Source of the DNA: Mycoplasmataceae bacterium
GTDB lineage: Bacteria; Bacillota_I; Bacilli_A; Mycoplasmatales; Mycoplasmoidaceae
Length of the DNA stretch: 20,150 nt
Reading direction: 5' to 3'
NCBI GenBank assembly: GCA_020024735.1
Contig: JAHHTI010000010.1
Coordinates: forward strand, 1-20,150
The translations under genes and the position numbers were made by a program. Positions within the stretch are counted from its first letter, which is position 1; every line of letters begins with the position of its first letter. The notes under the pieces were generated by a model. The model searched no databases. It was not told where the DNA came from and saw only the letters and a program-made list of their open reading frames with translations. Below are positions 1 through 9,038 of the stretch, in pieces.

Positions 1-108
1 AATTTTTCCAGATTTAAGCAGCTTATCAACATGATTACAAATTTTTAATTTTTGCTTATTGTATGATTTTTTTGGAAAACATACCTGACATAAATTAGTG
101 TAGCACAC
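1..108 (-). CDS. partial ORF of unknown function, running off the left edge
   Basis: On the minus strand, reading from about 108 towards 1, there is an open frame rich in Lys and Cys (Cys pattern C-x5-C-x2-C near its start, then a Lys-rich helix-like stretch). An in-frame TAA at 115-117 lies just upstream and no ATG is present; GTG at 106-108 is the only possible start and has no Shine-Dalgarno sequence. The residue composition looks more like coding than the opposite strand, which is Leu/Phe rich. It may be the 3' portion of a flanking gene cut by the phage element, since the 14-bp inverted repeat at 77-90 lies inside it. The family is not recognised. Confidence 0.3.
   Translation of the reverse strand, partial: MCYTNLCQVCFPKKSYNKQKLKICNHVDKLLKSGKI
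77..90. repeat. left copy of a 14-bp inverted repeat (candidate element end)
   Basis: AAACATACCTGACA here matches the reverse complement of TGTCAGGCATGTTT at 17711-17724 with one mismatch. The two copies face each other across 17.65 kb that holds all phage genes. Outside each copy there is weaker similarity (a CCAAAAAA run followed by ATAC). It could be an element end or recombinase site; a chance match in A+T-rich DNA cannot be excluded. Confidence 0.35.
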
Positions 109-126
109 TTTTGATTAAAAAAACAA
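97..126 (-). promoter_or_regulatory. weak candidate promoter pointing out of the left end
   Basis: On the minus strand TTGTTT (126-121) and TACACT (102-97) are separated by 18 bp, and TG precedes the -10 as in an extended -10. Transcription would run leftwards towards position 1. In a circular form joined at the 14-bp repeats it would instead enter the early genes that start at 17692, which have no clear promoter of their own. This is inference from a loose match. Confidence 0.2.
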
Positions 127-209
127 GTGTAATTTTATGTCGTTATTTTTTTTGTCTATTTTTTTGAAAAACCAAAATACTCGTATTTACTCAAAAAACT
201 CATAATTAA

Positions 210-260
210 CAATAGTTAATTTCCAACAACAAACAAGTAGTTGTTGTCATTAAACTATTG
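210..260. repeat. inverted repeat with 21-nt arms
   Basis: The arms at 210-230 and 240-260 (starting CAATAGTT on each strand) match at about 17 of 21 positions around a 9-nt loop (231-239). There is no T-run directly after it in either direction, so it is not an obvious terminator. It lies in a gene-free stretch (about 115-511) beside the 12-bp tandem repeats. It may be a cruciform-type or regulatory site. Confidence 0.6.
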
Positions 261-321
261 AAAGAAAAAATTTGTAGTTTCTTGTAATAAATTACAATAA
301 ACTCCAAACAAAAAAGAAAAG

Positions 322-381
322 GACAAAATGTCCGACAAAATGTCTCCCAAATTGTCAGACAAAATGTCCGACAAAATGTCC
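322..381. repeat. five tandem 12-bp units, each a near-palindrome (iteron-like)
   Basis: Units start at 322, 334, 346, 358 and 370 in exact 12-bp register. Four match GACAAAATGTC(C/T); the third (346-357) is degenerate, keeping 8 of 11 core positions. Each unit is a GACA-AAA-TGTC inverted repeat, and the first extends to GGACA-AAA-TGTCC. Such an array suggests cooperative binding of a dimeric protein, as in iteron origins or operators of ribbon-helix-helix repressors. The partner is unknown; the phage-encoded ribbon-helix-helix and winged-helix proteins are natural candidates. Confidence 0.7.
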
Positions 382-453
382 ACAAGCAGCAGAATAAAAA
401 AACAAAAAAGTTAAAAAAATGTAAAAATTCTCTATTTTCAATGAAAAAAGAAA

Positions 454-482
454 AAAGGTGTAATTAATCATACGACACCTTT
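454..482 (-). terminator. rho-independent terminator after the transposase
   Basis: An 8-bp stem (AAAGGTGT paired with ACACCTTT; arms 482-475 and 461-454 in the minus direction) with a 13-nt loop is followed on the minus strand by a T-rich tract (TTTTTTC). It lies 30 bp after the transposase stop at 512. A competing stem, GACAC (474-478) with GTGTC (486-490), overlaps one arm, so two folds exclude each other. Confidence 0.6.
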
Positions 483-511
483 AAAGTGTCTTAAATTGCT
501 TTAAAAGTGGG

Positions 512-1584
512 TTAAAATGAGTTTTTAGAATGTAGTCTAAAGAAGTTTATTGGTATAAAGAATCTATCAATGTAATTTTTGTATTCCTTACATTTCGATA
601 AGAATTCATAATAATGAAACCGATGGAAATTAAAATTTTCAATAAATGTTCTTGCTTTAACATTCATCATTTTTAATGAATCATGAGATTTAATCAGGGG
701 TTTGAATTCCTGATCTAAAATCCCATGTTGTCTTTCAATCACTCCATTTTGTTGTGGCTGCATCAATTGAATTTTTTGATTTTCTATCCCATTAGCTAAT
801 AGTAAGTTATGGTAATCGTAAGAATGCACAAAATTATTTTGTTTGAACATCATAGCATTGTCTGTTCTGATTCTTTTAATTTTTATTCCTAGGTCATTAA
901 AATATCTGATCATATTGCATGTGGCATTTAATAAATTTCTACCTGACGCATTTTCTAAGACTTCCATATAGTAAAGCTTTGATTGTTCATCTTTTGCATC
1001 ATATATGGTAATTTGTTTACCAGTAGGACTTTTTTTGGACCAATAATTTTTAAATCCATCTGGATGCAACCAAATGGGAGATTATAGTATCTTAAAGGAT
1101 GTTTAATTTTAGCTCTTTTATTCTTCTTGGGATTCCTATCATCATTATTAATAATCTTACAAATAGTTTTTAAAGCAATCTCAGGGAAAAGCTTTCTAAA
1201 ATTTAACCAAATGTTGGTGCGATTAAAAAAATGAACATAATAGGAATCTGCAATTAATTTCCTAATGTGTTCATCATATTTATATTTGATAGTTTTTGGA
1301 CCAGTGTTTTGAATGATAATATTAGATATATTTTTCTCTTCTAGTGATTCGATTTTCAATATCCACTCATAAAGTGTAGATTTCTGTTTTTGTAAGTTCA
1401 ATTGAATGATAGCTTGTCGAATTGAGATATTATTGTCGGATGCAACTGAATTAACTCTTTCAATGTTATTAATGATGCAAGATGTTTTAACTAAGTTATT
1501 TAAAAATCTCTGATTATGTTCATAAATGACAAAAAGCTCGTTATAGAGCTTTTTTCATAATTTATAGAATTTATTAAAGTTCAT
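512..1584 (-). CDS. DDE transposase (rve/integrase core, IS3/IS481-like), split by a -1 frameshift
   Basis: This would be a cut-and-paste type transposase of about 357 aa if read through one -1 shift. Frame A runs from ATG 1584, includes a Trp encoded by TGA, a helix-turn-helix-like N-terminus and the first catalytic Asp (in IQMDLK), and then ends at a TAG at 955-957. Frame B holds the second Asp (RTDNAMMF) and the Glu (QQNGVIERQ), and ends at TAA 512. The frames join at a run of seven A on the minus strand (1036-1030). The DDE spacing and the QPQQNGVIER signature fit rve-type IS transposases of mollicutes. The only ATG overlaps the stop of the preceding phage gene (TAATG). I found no clear terminal inverted repeats around the gene. 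It could be an IS remnant, an IS with programmed frameshifting, or a sequence with a homopolymer error. Confidence 0.7.
1030..1036 (-). other. A7 slippery run where the transposase frames join
   Basis: On the minus strand the codons are CCA AAA AAA GTC in frame A. A slip of -1 on A-AAA-AAA gives CCA AAA AAA AGT CCT, which continues the catalytic domain in frame B. This fits a programmed -1 site, but a homopolymer indel by mutation or sequencing would look identical. Confidence 0.55.
1531..1554 (-). terminator. terminator-like hairpin after the last phage gene
   Basis: A perfect 9-bp stem (AAAAAGCTC / GAGCTTTTT, arms 1531-1539 and 1546-1554) closes a 6-nt loop and ends in a T-run on both strands, so it could work in both directions. 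It lies 30 bp beyond the stop of the last phage gene (1584). It also lies inside the N-terminal codons of the transposase frame, where it encodes KKLYNELF. Either the transposase starts further in or this palindrome is partly coding. Confidence 0.55.
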
Positions 1585-2117
1585 TATTTATTGATGATTA
1601 TATCAGTTGTAACACTTACTAAAACAGGATCAGGATTATCTATAGTTGATTCATCTTTATACAACATAATTTTTATTGGAAAACTGCAAAACTTTCAACA
1701 AGAATTTTCATCCACAACAATTCCTGCATTAGGTAAATCAGGGAATCATACACCCCCACCAATGTCTCAAGCACTAGGAGAATATCAACTAACATATAAT
1801 TCATTATTATAAGGAGGATTATTTAATCATTTAAATGGTTCTCACCCACCCTTTCATCACTCTAAATTTGTATCTAAATTATCATATGGATTGGTTAAAG
1901 AAGCTTTAATTAAATCTGTATATTCTGGTTTCCATTCTTGTTTATTTTTTTCATACAAAGATGTACACCCTTTCTTAACAAATTCCTTACGATAATGAAC
2001 ATATTGTTCAATAATATTTGGTTTTAATCCTAAACCCAAACCTAAACCAAGTGCAGTAGCTGATAATACAACAGCCGCACTAGTTGATCCAATAATAATT
2101 TTTGTTTTCTTTTCCAT
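1584..2117 (-). CDS. secreted or membrane-anchored Trp-rich protein, last gene of the phage operon
   Basis: 177 aa. It has a basic N-terminus followed by a hydrophobic segment (about residues 6-32) ending in a GLGLGLGL repeat, like an uncleaved or cleaved signal peptide; there is no lipobox Cys. The remaining ~145 residues are rich in Trp, Pro, Asn and Tyr, with several Trp encoded by TGA (a WW pair near residue 88), and look like an extracellular domain. ATG 2117 is chosen because GGAGG sits 5 nt upstream. It is the distal gene of the operon, where temperate phages often carry accessory or lysogenic-conversion genes, so a surface role in the lysogen is possible. A virion or lysis role is also possible. 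No family is recognised. Confidence 0.75.
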
Positions 2118-2140
2118 GGAAACCTCCAATAATTATTATA

Positions 2141-2590
2141 TTAGTTCTTGGTTTCCTTTTTATCAAATGTTTTACACTTTTGTTTCAATTCAGCCATAGA
2201 CATTTCAACTAATTTACTTAACTCGACATTTTCAGGAGCTTTGAATTGACAATCTAGAACATTATTCTTTGGATCATAATAAATATAATTATGTTTGTCA
2301 TCATCGTAAATTTTTGTCTTGTTAAAACGGTCACGTTTGTTGTTCCGTTTAATGTTAATTGTCTGCATTATATTTAATGCGACTCTTCATATTCCGTTGA
2401 CTAGTGGAAAATACATCCCAATACCAACTAGGAATGTTGATAAATTCCCCGGAATTTTAATTCATTCATTAAATTTGATTAATAAAGCTTTGTCGTTAGC
2501 ATATAGAATAGCTACAATAATTAATGCTGGTATTAATATTAAAAATAAAATTATTAAACTAATTTTCAGTATTTTCTTTTTCTTGGTCAT
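2141..2590 (-). CDS. small membrane protein with two transmembrane segments
   Basis: 149 aa. A Lys-rich start (MTKKKK) leads to a first hydrophobic helix (about residues 8-31), a short loop with TGA-encoded Trp, and a second hydrophobic segment (about 46-70). A basic, Asn-rich and then acidic soluble tail of about 75 residues follows. ATG 2590 has GGAG 9-10 nt upstream and overlaps the preceding gene by 32 bp, suggesting coupled translation. The layout resembles small phage membrane proteins acting in lysis, DNA entry or superinfection exclusion. I cannot assign one of these. Confidence 0.75.
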
Positions 2591-3047
2591 CTTCTTTTAC
2601 TCCTTCTTTTAAAATGCTTTCATGGATTTGCTTTAATTCTTCAGCTTTTTGTTTCTCCCTTTCTTTAAATCTCACTTCTGCAGTTACTAGATTTTTATAA
2701 ATTGTTTCATATTCTTCTTTCACAATTTGTTCTTCTTCAAATAATGTTCTGACATCGCTTTTTGTTTTTTGAATTGTCACTGGACGAGCAACTGATATCA
2801 CAAAATAACAAACATATATCACAGTTAAAAGGAATGGCAAAAAGAAAACTCCTACATAAGGCTGAGATACTATCCAAATTAATATCGGAACTCATTGCCC
2901 TTCTATACCAACTCATTGTGTTTGTATAATTGTAGTTATTAAAACAAATATAAAAATCACAACTAAAATCCATAAGCATACTTTGTATAACGTATTGTTT
3001 TTGTTTATTTGTTTGATTTTTTGTTTTACTTTTTCAAGTGCAGTCAT
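2559..3047 (-). CDS. membrane protein with transmembrane segments and a charged coiled-coil tail
   Basis: 162 aa. A basic N-terminus precedes hydrophobic segments at about residues 22-43 and 53-84 (the second long enough for one or two passes), with two TGA-encoded Trp between them. Residues about 90-162 are a strongly charged Glu/Lys/Gln-rich helix that looks like a coiled coil. The start ATG has GGAG directly upstream, and this GGAG abuts the TAA of the 724-aa gene. Two or three passes plus a charged tail is compatible with a holin-like or virion-assembly membrane protein. The family is not recognised. Confidence 0.75.
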
Positions 3048-3057
3048 ATTTTTCTCC

Positions 3058-5232
3058 TTAATATTTATTTCTAGTTAATGGATTCGTGTTATCAATTTTT
3101 TGAAAACTATTTTTTATTTCATAAACGAATGATTGTTCTTCTTTTTTTTCATTTAAATAATTAATAGTCATTGATGAAGCTGAATTGAATAATCCAAAAA
3201 TATAATCTTCTTTTATGTTGGAAATATATCATTGATTTTGTTGCATATCTCAACTTAATGAAAAAGAGACATCCACTTCATTGTATTTATATGTATTTTT
3301 TGTGAGTAAAAAATTAAGCAATTGAGAGGCAGTATATGAAACATTTTCATCTATAAAATTATATCTAGTCTCAAATCTGTATGTAACAGTTTTTCTGTAA
3401 TTTTTAATTGTATCTCATGAAACTCTATCATATTCATAAAAAGTTTCTCATCTATCTGGTGCACCACCAGGTCCATGTGGTCTTCCACCTGTATTTTGCA
3501 TGTATGAATATTTACATAAACCATTAACTGACGTAGGTGTTAATAGTGTTCTTGCAGGATGCATTCCTGATTTTATAGGACATGTTTTTTCTATATATAC
3601 TCCAGTATCTACAATACTATCTTTTTGATATATGATTTCAATATTTCTAGCATCAGGTGGCAAAAGCTTACGGCACTCTTCTTCAGTAGGGTAAGAATGT
3701 TGATTATCTATGTAAACAGTTTTTTCTTTAACTTCTCAAGAAGAAAGAAAATAATTATTTACTATTTCATATACATCATCTTTAGATTGCATAAATAGTC
3801 AAACTTGATATCATTCATCATCGATTTTATTAATTTGATTTTTAGGTAAATAATTACCGTTTTTAACATCGTTAAATTTGATTTTCTTATTAGTTAATGT
3901 AACATTCTTTGATTCATCATAATTAATTAGAAAATATTTTGAATCTACAACAACAATAAACAATGATAGTGAGTCCTTGAAAGAACCATCACTATTGAAA
4001 TTTTGTTTCACATTTTCAACATCAATTGGACAATCAATATAAAATCATAAAATTTCCTTTTGTGCGTCACTAAGTTTCTCATTATCTATTCCATATGGAG
4101 TTATCATTACATCAGATAAAGAAAAACAGATAGCTTTAAAATAACTATATGCAATACTTTGTCTCATTTTAGGATATTTATATTCGTATTGTGCAATTAA
4201 ATTAGTATTATATTCACTAGCTTTTTTGTTTGCATAAACAACATTAAAATAATTAATGAAGTCATTAGACTTCTTATCAAAAATATTAAAATCATTCATA
4301 TAAATTCAAGTTGATAGAATTAATTTTTTGATTAGAATAATTAGATCTTCAATTTCTACTGGTAAACTACCGTTTTCCTTAAAATCATCAAAAATCGAAT
4401 CAAAATCTGTTGATTCTTTAGTGATAATTTTTTTAAATAATTTTAATGGAAGTTGTTTTGATAGAGAAAAATTTAATATATCAATATTTGATTTAGGATT
4501 CAAATTTTTATATTTAATGTATAAAGGAACGCAACCAATATTATTACTTACATCTATATCAATTTGTTCATCCTGATACAAAATACCAGAATCGACTAAA
4601 TCATTTTTGATTGTCCCTATTAATTGAATTGTTTGCACTAAACTGTTAATTGGTAATTTATAAGTAACTTTTGTTATTTTATTTTTTCCAGAATCAAAAT
4701 CAGGTAATTCATCAACTAATTTAAAATTGATAGTTGAGTTCTTACCTACTTCTAGTTTTTTGATATTTTGTAACCCAATAGAATACAATTGGATAAGATT
4801 CATTGCATCATCCAATTTAATCACATCTAGATCATCTTCTGATAATTCATTTAAAGCTTTTACAGAATTGTCAGTAATAAAGTACACTTCTGAATCTTCT
4901 TTAAATGGTTCTCAAATAGTGAACAAATAAATTTTATTAGTTCTTTCTAAAAAACCAAAATCGTCATTTGAAATGAAGACATAATCAGTATTAATTTTTA
5001 AACCTACATCACCACCATCACCTAAAATTTTAACTTGTGGGCTAAATGTTTGAGCTTCATAAATCCCTTTTTTGATACCGACAAATTTTAGTTTCATAAA
5101 ATTATTGGTGTTCTGTGAAACTATTGATTCAATTCTATTGTTGAAATTAACAACTTCATAAACATAAAGCTTATGAACGTTATCTGGATTGCTAAAGTAG
5201 CTTTCTACTTGTTCCATGTTAGTTAATGGCAT
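3058..5232 (-). CDS. 724-aa phage protein, probable virion (tail or adsorption) component
   Basis: The frame is interrupted by many TGA codons that read as Trp, and is continuous from ATG 5232 to TAA 3058. It is mostly hydrophilic with no clear transmembrane segment. The N-terminal ~100 residues look beta-rich, with a Gly-Asp turn (LGDGGDVG). The middle is mixed and Asp/Asn/Lys rich. The C-terminal third has a Gly/Pro-rich loop (GGRPHGPGGAPDR) followed by Tyr/Thr-rich strands. Size and position after the fibre-like and holin-like genes suggest a structural protein. The start has AGGAG 7-8 nt upstream and overlaps the previous stop (TAATG). Function is inferred from context only. Confidence 0.8.
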
Positions 5233-5534
5233 TATTTATCTCCTTTAATTTTTCTTATTCATTGTTTTTGCTTTTCAGTTAATTGTTTCCCTTTAGCTAA
5301 TTTTTTGTTAAGAATAGCTAATCTAGTACGTCGATATGTTTTTAAAGTCAATTTTTTGATAATAACAAAAGACTTTTTAATCCCAAATTTAATCTCACCA
5401 TAGAATTCCAACATAGCAAGTACAAACAAAATAGGAAGAATAATTAAATAATTCTTAGCTTCTGAAATTGTGATTACATCGAAATGTGACATTAAATAAA
5501 TGTAAACACCAAAAGTGCTTAATCCGAAAATCAT
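5232..5534 (-). CDS. holin-like small membrane protein
   Basis: 100 aa. Two hydrophobic segments (about residues 2-16 and 28-46) are joined by a short polar loop, followed by a strongly basic C-terminal tail (Lys/Arg about every third residue, with one TGA-encoded Trp near the end). Length, two passes and a basic tail are typical of phage holins. It lies between the fibre-like gene and the 724-aa gene, overlapping both through TAATG junctions. No endolysin is visible next to it, and none is expected to be needed in a wall-less host, so it may permeabilise the membrane alone. It could equally be a non-lytic membrane protein of the virion. Confidence 0.65.
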
Positions 5535-7378
5535 TATCTCACCACCTTTCTTTTGAAAACTATTTCATATCTTTCTAAAAACGATGATTTGATGTAATTA
5601 TTTGAATTTGTTCCTACACTTCCACTAAAAGAATGCGAATGATTTAAAGTATAAGTGTATTCGGTATTTTCATCAGTTGGTACGCTATAATTATCTGCTT
5701 GAACAGGATCGGGTGATCAATCTAAACATCTAGCACTATCTCGTCTTGCTGACATTTTGACATAACCATTAGAGTTCATTTCTGTTAAGAAAGGTAAAAT
5801 TTTACTGCTAGACACTCAAGCTACTTTAGATTGAATAATCAAGTCCCCTTTTATTTCATCAGTTGAACCACTGAATGATAAATAAGGAATATCATTTGGT
5901 TGAAGCTTATATTGCACATAAGAACCATTTTTTCCAGTACCAATCACATAACCTGGAGTGGTAATAGAAATATCATCAGAAGTTAAGTCCATAGCTTTTA
6001 TGAACACATCTGCTTGAGTTTTAGTTTTAAAATAGCGACATTCACCATCAAAAAAGATATGTTTTGTTGATGAAGATAATTCTTCTTTTGTAGCAAAAGT
6101 TTCATTTGCTCATTTTTCACTAGCAAGAATTTCATCACCATTACCAATATTTTTATACGCGTTGTTAGCAGTCACAAAAACTTTGTTCGTACCCATTTGC
6201 ATAATTGATTGAACCATATCTGGAAGGACTACATTTAGAGTGTTATCGACTAGTTCTAGATGATTACCTGCAATAATTGGATCTTGTTTATCATTGATTT
6301 GCGCAACTAAGATTTTAATCACTTCTTTTAATTGTTCAATATCAACTTTCTTATTTACTTCTTTCTGTAATTCAACATCTTTTTGTTGTAATACTTCAAT
6401 TTTCTTATTCATCGGAGCTACAAGACCTGCTTGAACTTCTTCGCGAATTGTTGGGTCTAATTTTGCAGCAGCAATTTGTTCTTTTACATATTCTGCACTA
6501 ACACCTGTATCTGTTGCGGTAATCGTTCCATCCTCTGCAATGTGAATATTAGCACCAGCAATTAATTTTTTTTGCTTTAAAGCTAATTCTTCTGTAGTGG
6601 CATAGCCTAAAATTTTACCATTTTCAATGATGACTGGTTTTCCATTCGCCTTAGCATAACAATTAAACTTAATTGTGTTAGCCACATTCACTACAACAGT
6701 AGAGCTATTTTCTCTTTTTATAAAATCACTATATCCAAAATCTATAATCTGAGCCTTAATTGTTGAATTAAAGTCAGTTATATTCATTTTGCTTTTAGAT
6801 AAATCCGATAGAATTTGTTCAGCAGAACTAATTTTATTTTCATTAGTAGTTACTTTATTTTTCAATTCTTCGTAATCTTGAGGTTTAGCTTTTTCGATAA
6901 GAGCAGTAGTTCTTTTTTCTAAATCATCAAATTCGCTCGGCTGAATTGCAGAATGAATTTTAGAAAGAATGTCATCGCTAATTTGAATAGTGTCTTCTAC
7001 AATTTCAATTGAATCTGATGAATTTAATATTGGATGCTTTTCTAATTGTTTCTTAATTCAATTGTATATTTCCACAGAATCAGGTACATTTAACACTTCA
7101 CCATCATTAGAATTAATTGTGTAGGATTCAATTCCTTTGGTTTTGGTTTTCTCTGCTTTTTCCAAATATAAGAAATCTTTGTTATCTGGTAAAGCTTCTC
7201 CATCAGGTCCTTTTATGATTTGACCTTCTAGTGACATTTTACACACATTCGTATATGTGTTTAAATTTGTTTTATAAATGTCTTTGTTAATTTTTAACAA
7301 ATAAACAGTATAAAATTCAGGTTCTATTGGAACATTAATAGGTTGTGAAGCTAGTTTACGTTGTTTAGAATTAGACAT
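5534..7378 (-). CDS. tail-fibre-like protein with coiled coil and C-terminal HxH motif
   Basis: 614 aa. Residues 1-105 are probably the virion-attachment region. Residues ~125-205 contain Glu/Lys-rich helices. Near 272 is a repeat-like segment, LIAGANIHIAEDGTITATD, of the style found in phage tail fibres, and residues ~320-365 form a coiled coil. A second such segment (NHLELVDNTLNV) lies near 372. The last 35 residues hold NHSHSFSG, an HxH motif like those that bind metal in the tips of trimeric fibres. The start at 7378 has AGGGGGA upstream and follows the previous stop by 1 bp. Together these support a trimeric receptor-binding fibre. Host specificity cannot be told. Confidence 0.75.
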
Positions 7379-7379
7379 A

Positions 7380-9038
7380 TTAGTTCCCCCTAATTTGATA
7401 ATATAATGTTAATTTTTTTATATTTTCTGCATAGTCATTGTCGTTGCAAGTATTTTTAGTATCTAAATTAACAACTCTATTAAGTTTATCTACTTGTACA
7501 TTTCAAATAAAATATTCATTTTTTGTTATTGAAGTATCTAATTCGTAAGAAACGATATCATCAAAGCTATTAAATGATTCAGGTAAAGGTAATGTGAATC
7601 TGTATGTTTTACCATATCACGCTTTTTTATATCCAGGAGATTTTGTAATAAATCATTCTATTTTATCTAAACCTGAAGGTGTTTCATCACTATTTAGATA
7701 ATGAGTTCATGTTTTAAGTCCACCTTCCTTATCACTAACAGACTCAGTATTGCCTATTTTAATATATTTTCTTTGTTGAATAATTTCACATTGGTCAGAT
7801 GTTAAATTGTTGGAAGATACAAATTTATTTAATGATGCTATGTCATCAAAAGGAATAATTTGGTCTTGCTGAAATTCAGTAAAAGATGATCTAAGAGTAT
7901 CAGGATTAGATTGACATAAATTTTTATAAAATTTGTTCACATCATCGCTTGTTAAATTCAAATGTGGAAATTGAGCGTCAAGATAACTAAATAAAGTATC
8001 AACATTCAAATTATCTATTCCTAATATTTCTTGAATACTAACATAAAATAATGGATTAGGATTTGCATTAGCTTTTTTAAAGTCAGTAGCAGCTGCATAT
8101 ATAATATCAGTAACATTAGAAGTAGTAAATATATCAGTTACTTTCATTCATTTACCTTCACCTGTTATTCCACCGGGGACGGAATTAATATTATCATTAA
8201 TTAAATTCCAATAAATACCACCATCATGAGTAACAAAAGCAGGAATTTGATAAGTCTTATCTGGGTCTCATCTTTCGGTTTTTGGAAATGCTATAGCAAT
8301 TTTTTCAACTAAATCTTTAGTTGCAAACTTTTTAATTTCTTCCTTGATTTTATTAATCTCAGTTTTGTTAGCTGTATGTTCGCTTTGATTTTTATTAACT
8401 TGTTCTTGCATTTCATTCGCTTTTTGAGAAGTTGCAAAAGCTGCTTGATCTACTAAACCGATTGAGCCATCTTCACAAGCTAACATAACACGTTTTTTTG
8501 TATCAGTAGGTAAAAGTGCATTTGCACAATTTTGATACATATAAATTTTGTCGCGTTCAACATCAGCCGCTTCTTCATATTGTAATCAATTAATATTGGC
8601 AATTATTTGACGAGACAAAGGATTGACTCAATCTTGTAGTAATTGACCACCTATATATCCTTGTTGAATTTGAGTATTCCCAATTGCAGAACTTCCAGCA
8701 TTTTGGAATTCAGGAAAAGCATTTGATAAGAATCTTTGGTTCACTTCTTCATAAATAGCTTTTTGAAAATCCTTATAATCATCGTAACTAACAGTTCTTT
8801 CCCAAACATCACCTATTCTAGATGGAATGCTCATCGCTAATACATTTGCTAATTCAAATACTTTGTTAGTGATGAAATAAAAAGCTTCTTCGGCTGTTAA
8901 GTCTTTGTTAAATGCTCTTAAAGCACTAGGAACAATTACTTTTCCAACCAAATTTCCTGTTAGTTCTTGAAAATTAGCAAAAGATAATCCATATTTGGAT
9001 AATTTATTTTTTATATACTGTATATCGATACTTCCCAT
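7380..9038 (-). CDS. minor structural or fibre protein with a carbohydrate-binding-like module
   Basis: 552 aa. Residues 1-160 have an alpha-rich region with a Gly/Gln-rich link (around 120-135). Residues ~205-245 are a Lys/Glu/Gln-rich coiled coil. Residues ~257-298 contain W-DPDKTYQIP then GGIYWNLINDN then GKWM, the spacing seen in small aromatic chitin/carbohydrate-binding modules on phage fibres and baseplate proteins. The C-terminal ~250 residues are unrecognised. The start at 9038 has GGAG about 8 nt upstream and overlaps the previous gene by 35 bp. Placed directly before the fibre-like gene, it probably forms part of the adsorption apparatus. Many Trp residues are encoded by TGA, with one TGG in the module. 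Confidence 0.75.

Noticed and set aside
322..381. CRISPR array
   Set aside because: Units are 12 bp and contiguous, with no spacers, and there are no cas genes.
1591..1812. Plus-strand open frame of 73 codons
   Set aside because: It lies opposite the C-terminal half of the Trp-rich protein, which is continuous on the minus strand with TGA as Trp and has a proper start and ribosome-binding site.
2319..2612. Plus-strand open frame of 97 codons
   Set aside because: It is antisense to the 149-aa two-pass membrane protein, whose frame, start site and coupling fit the operon better.
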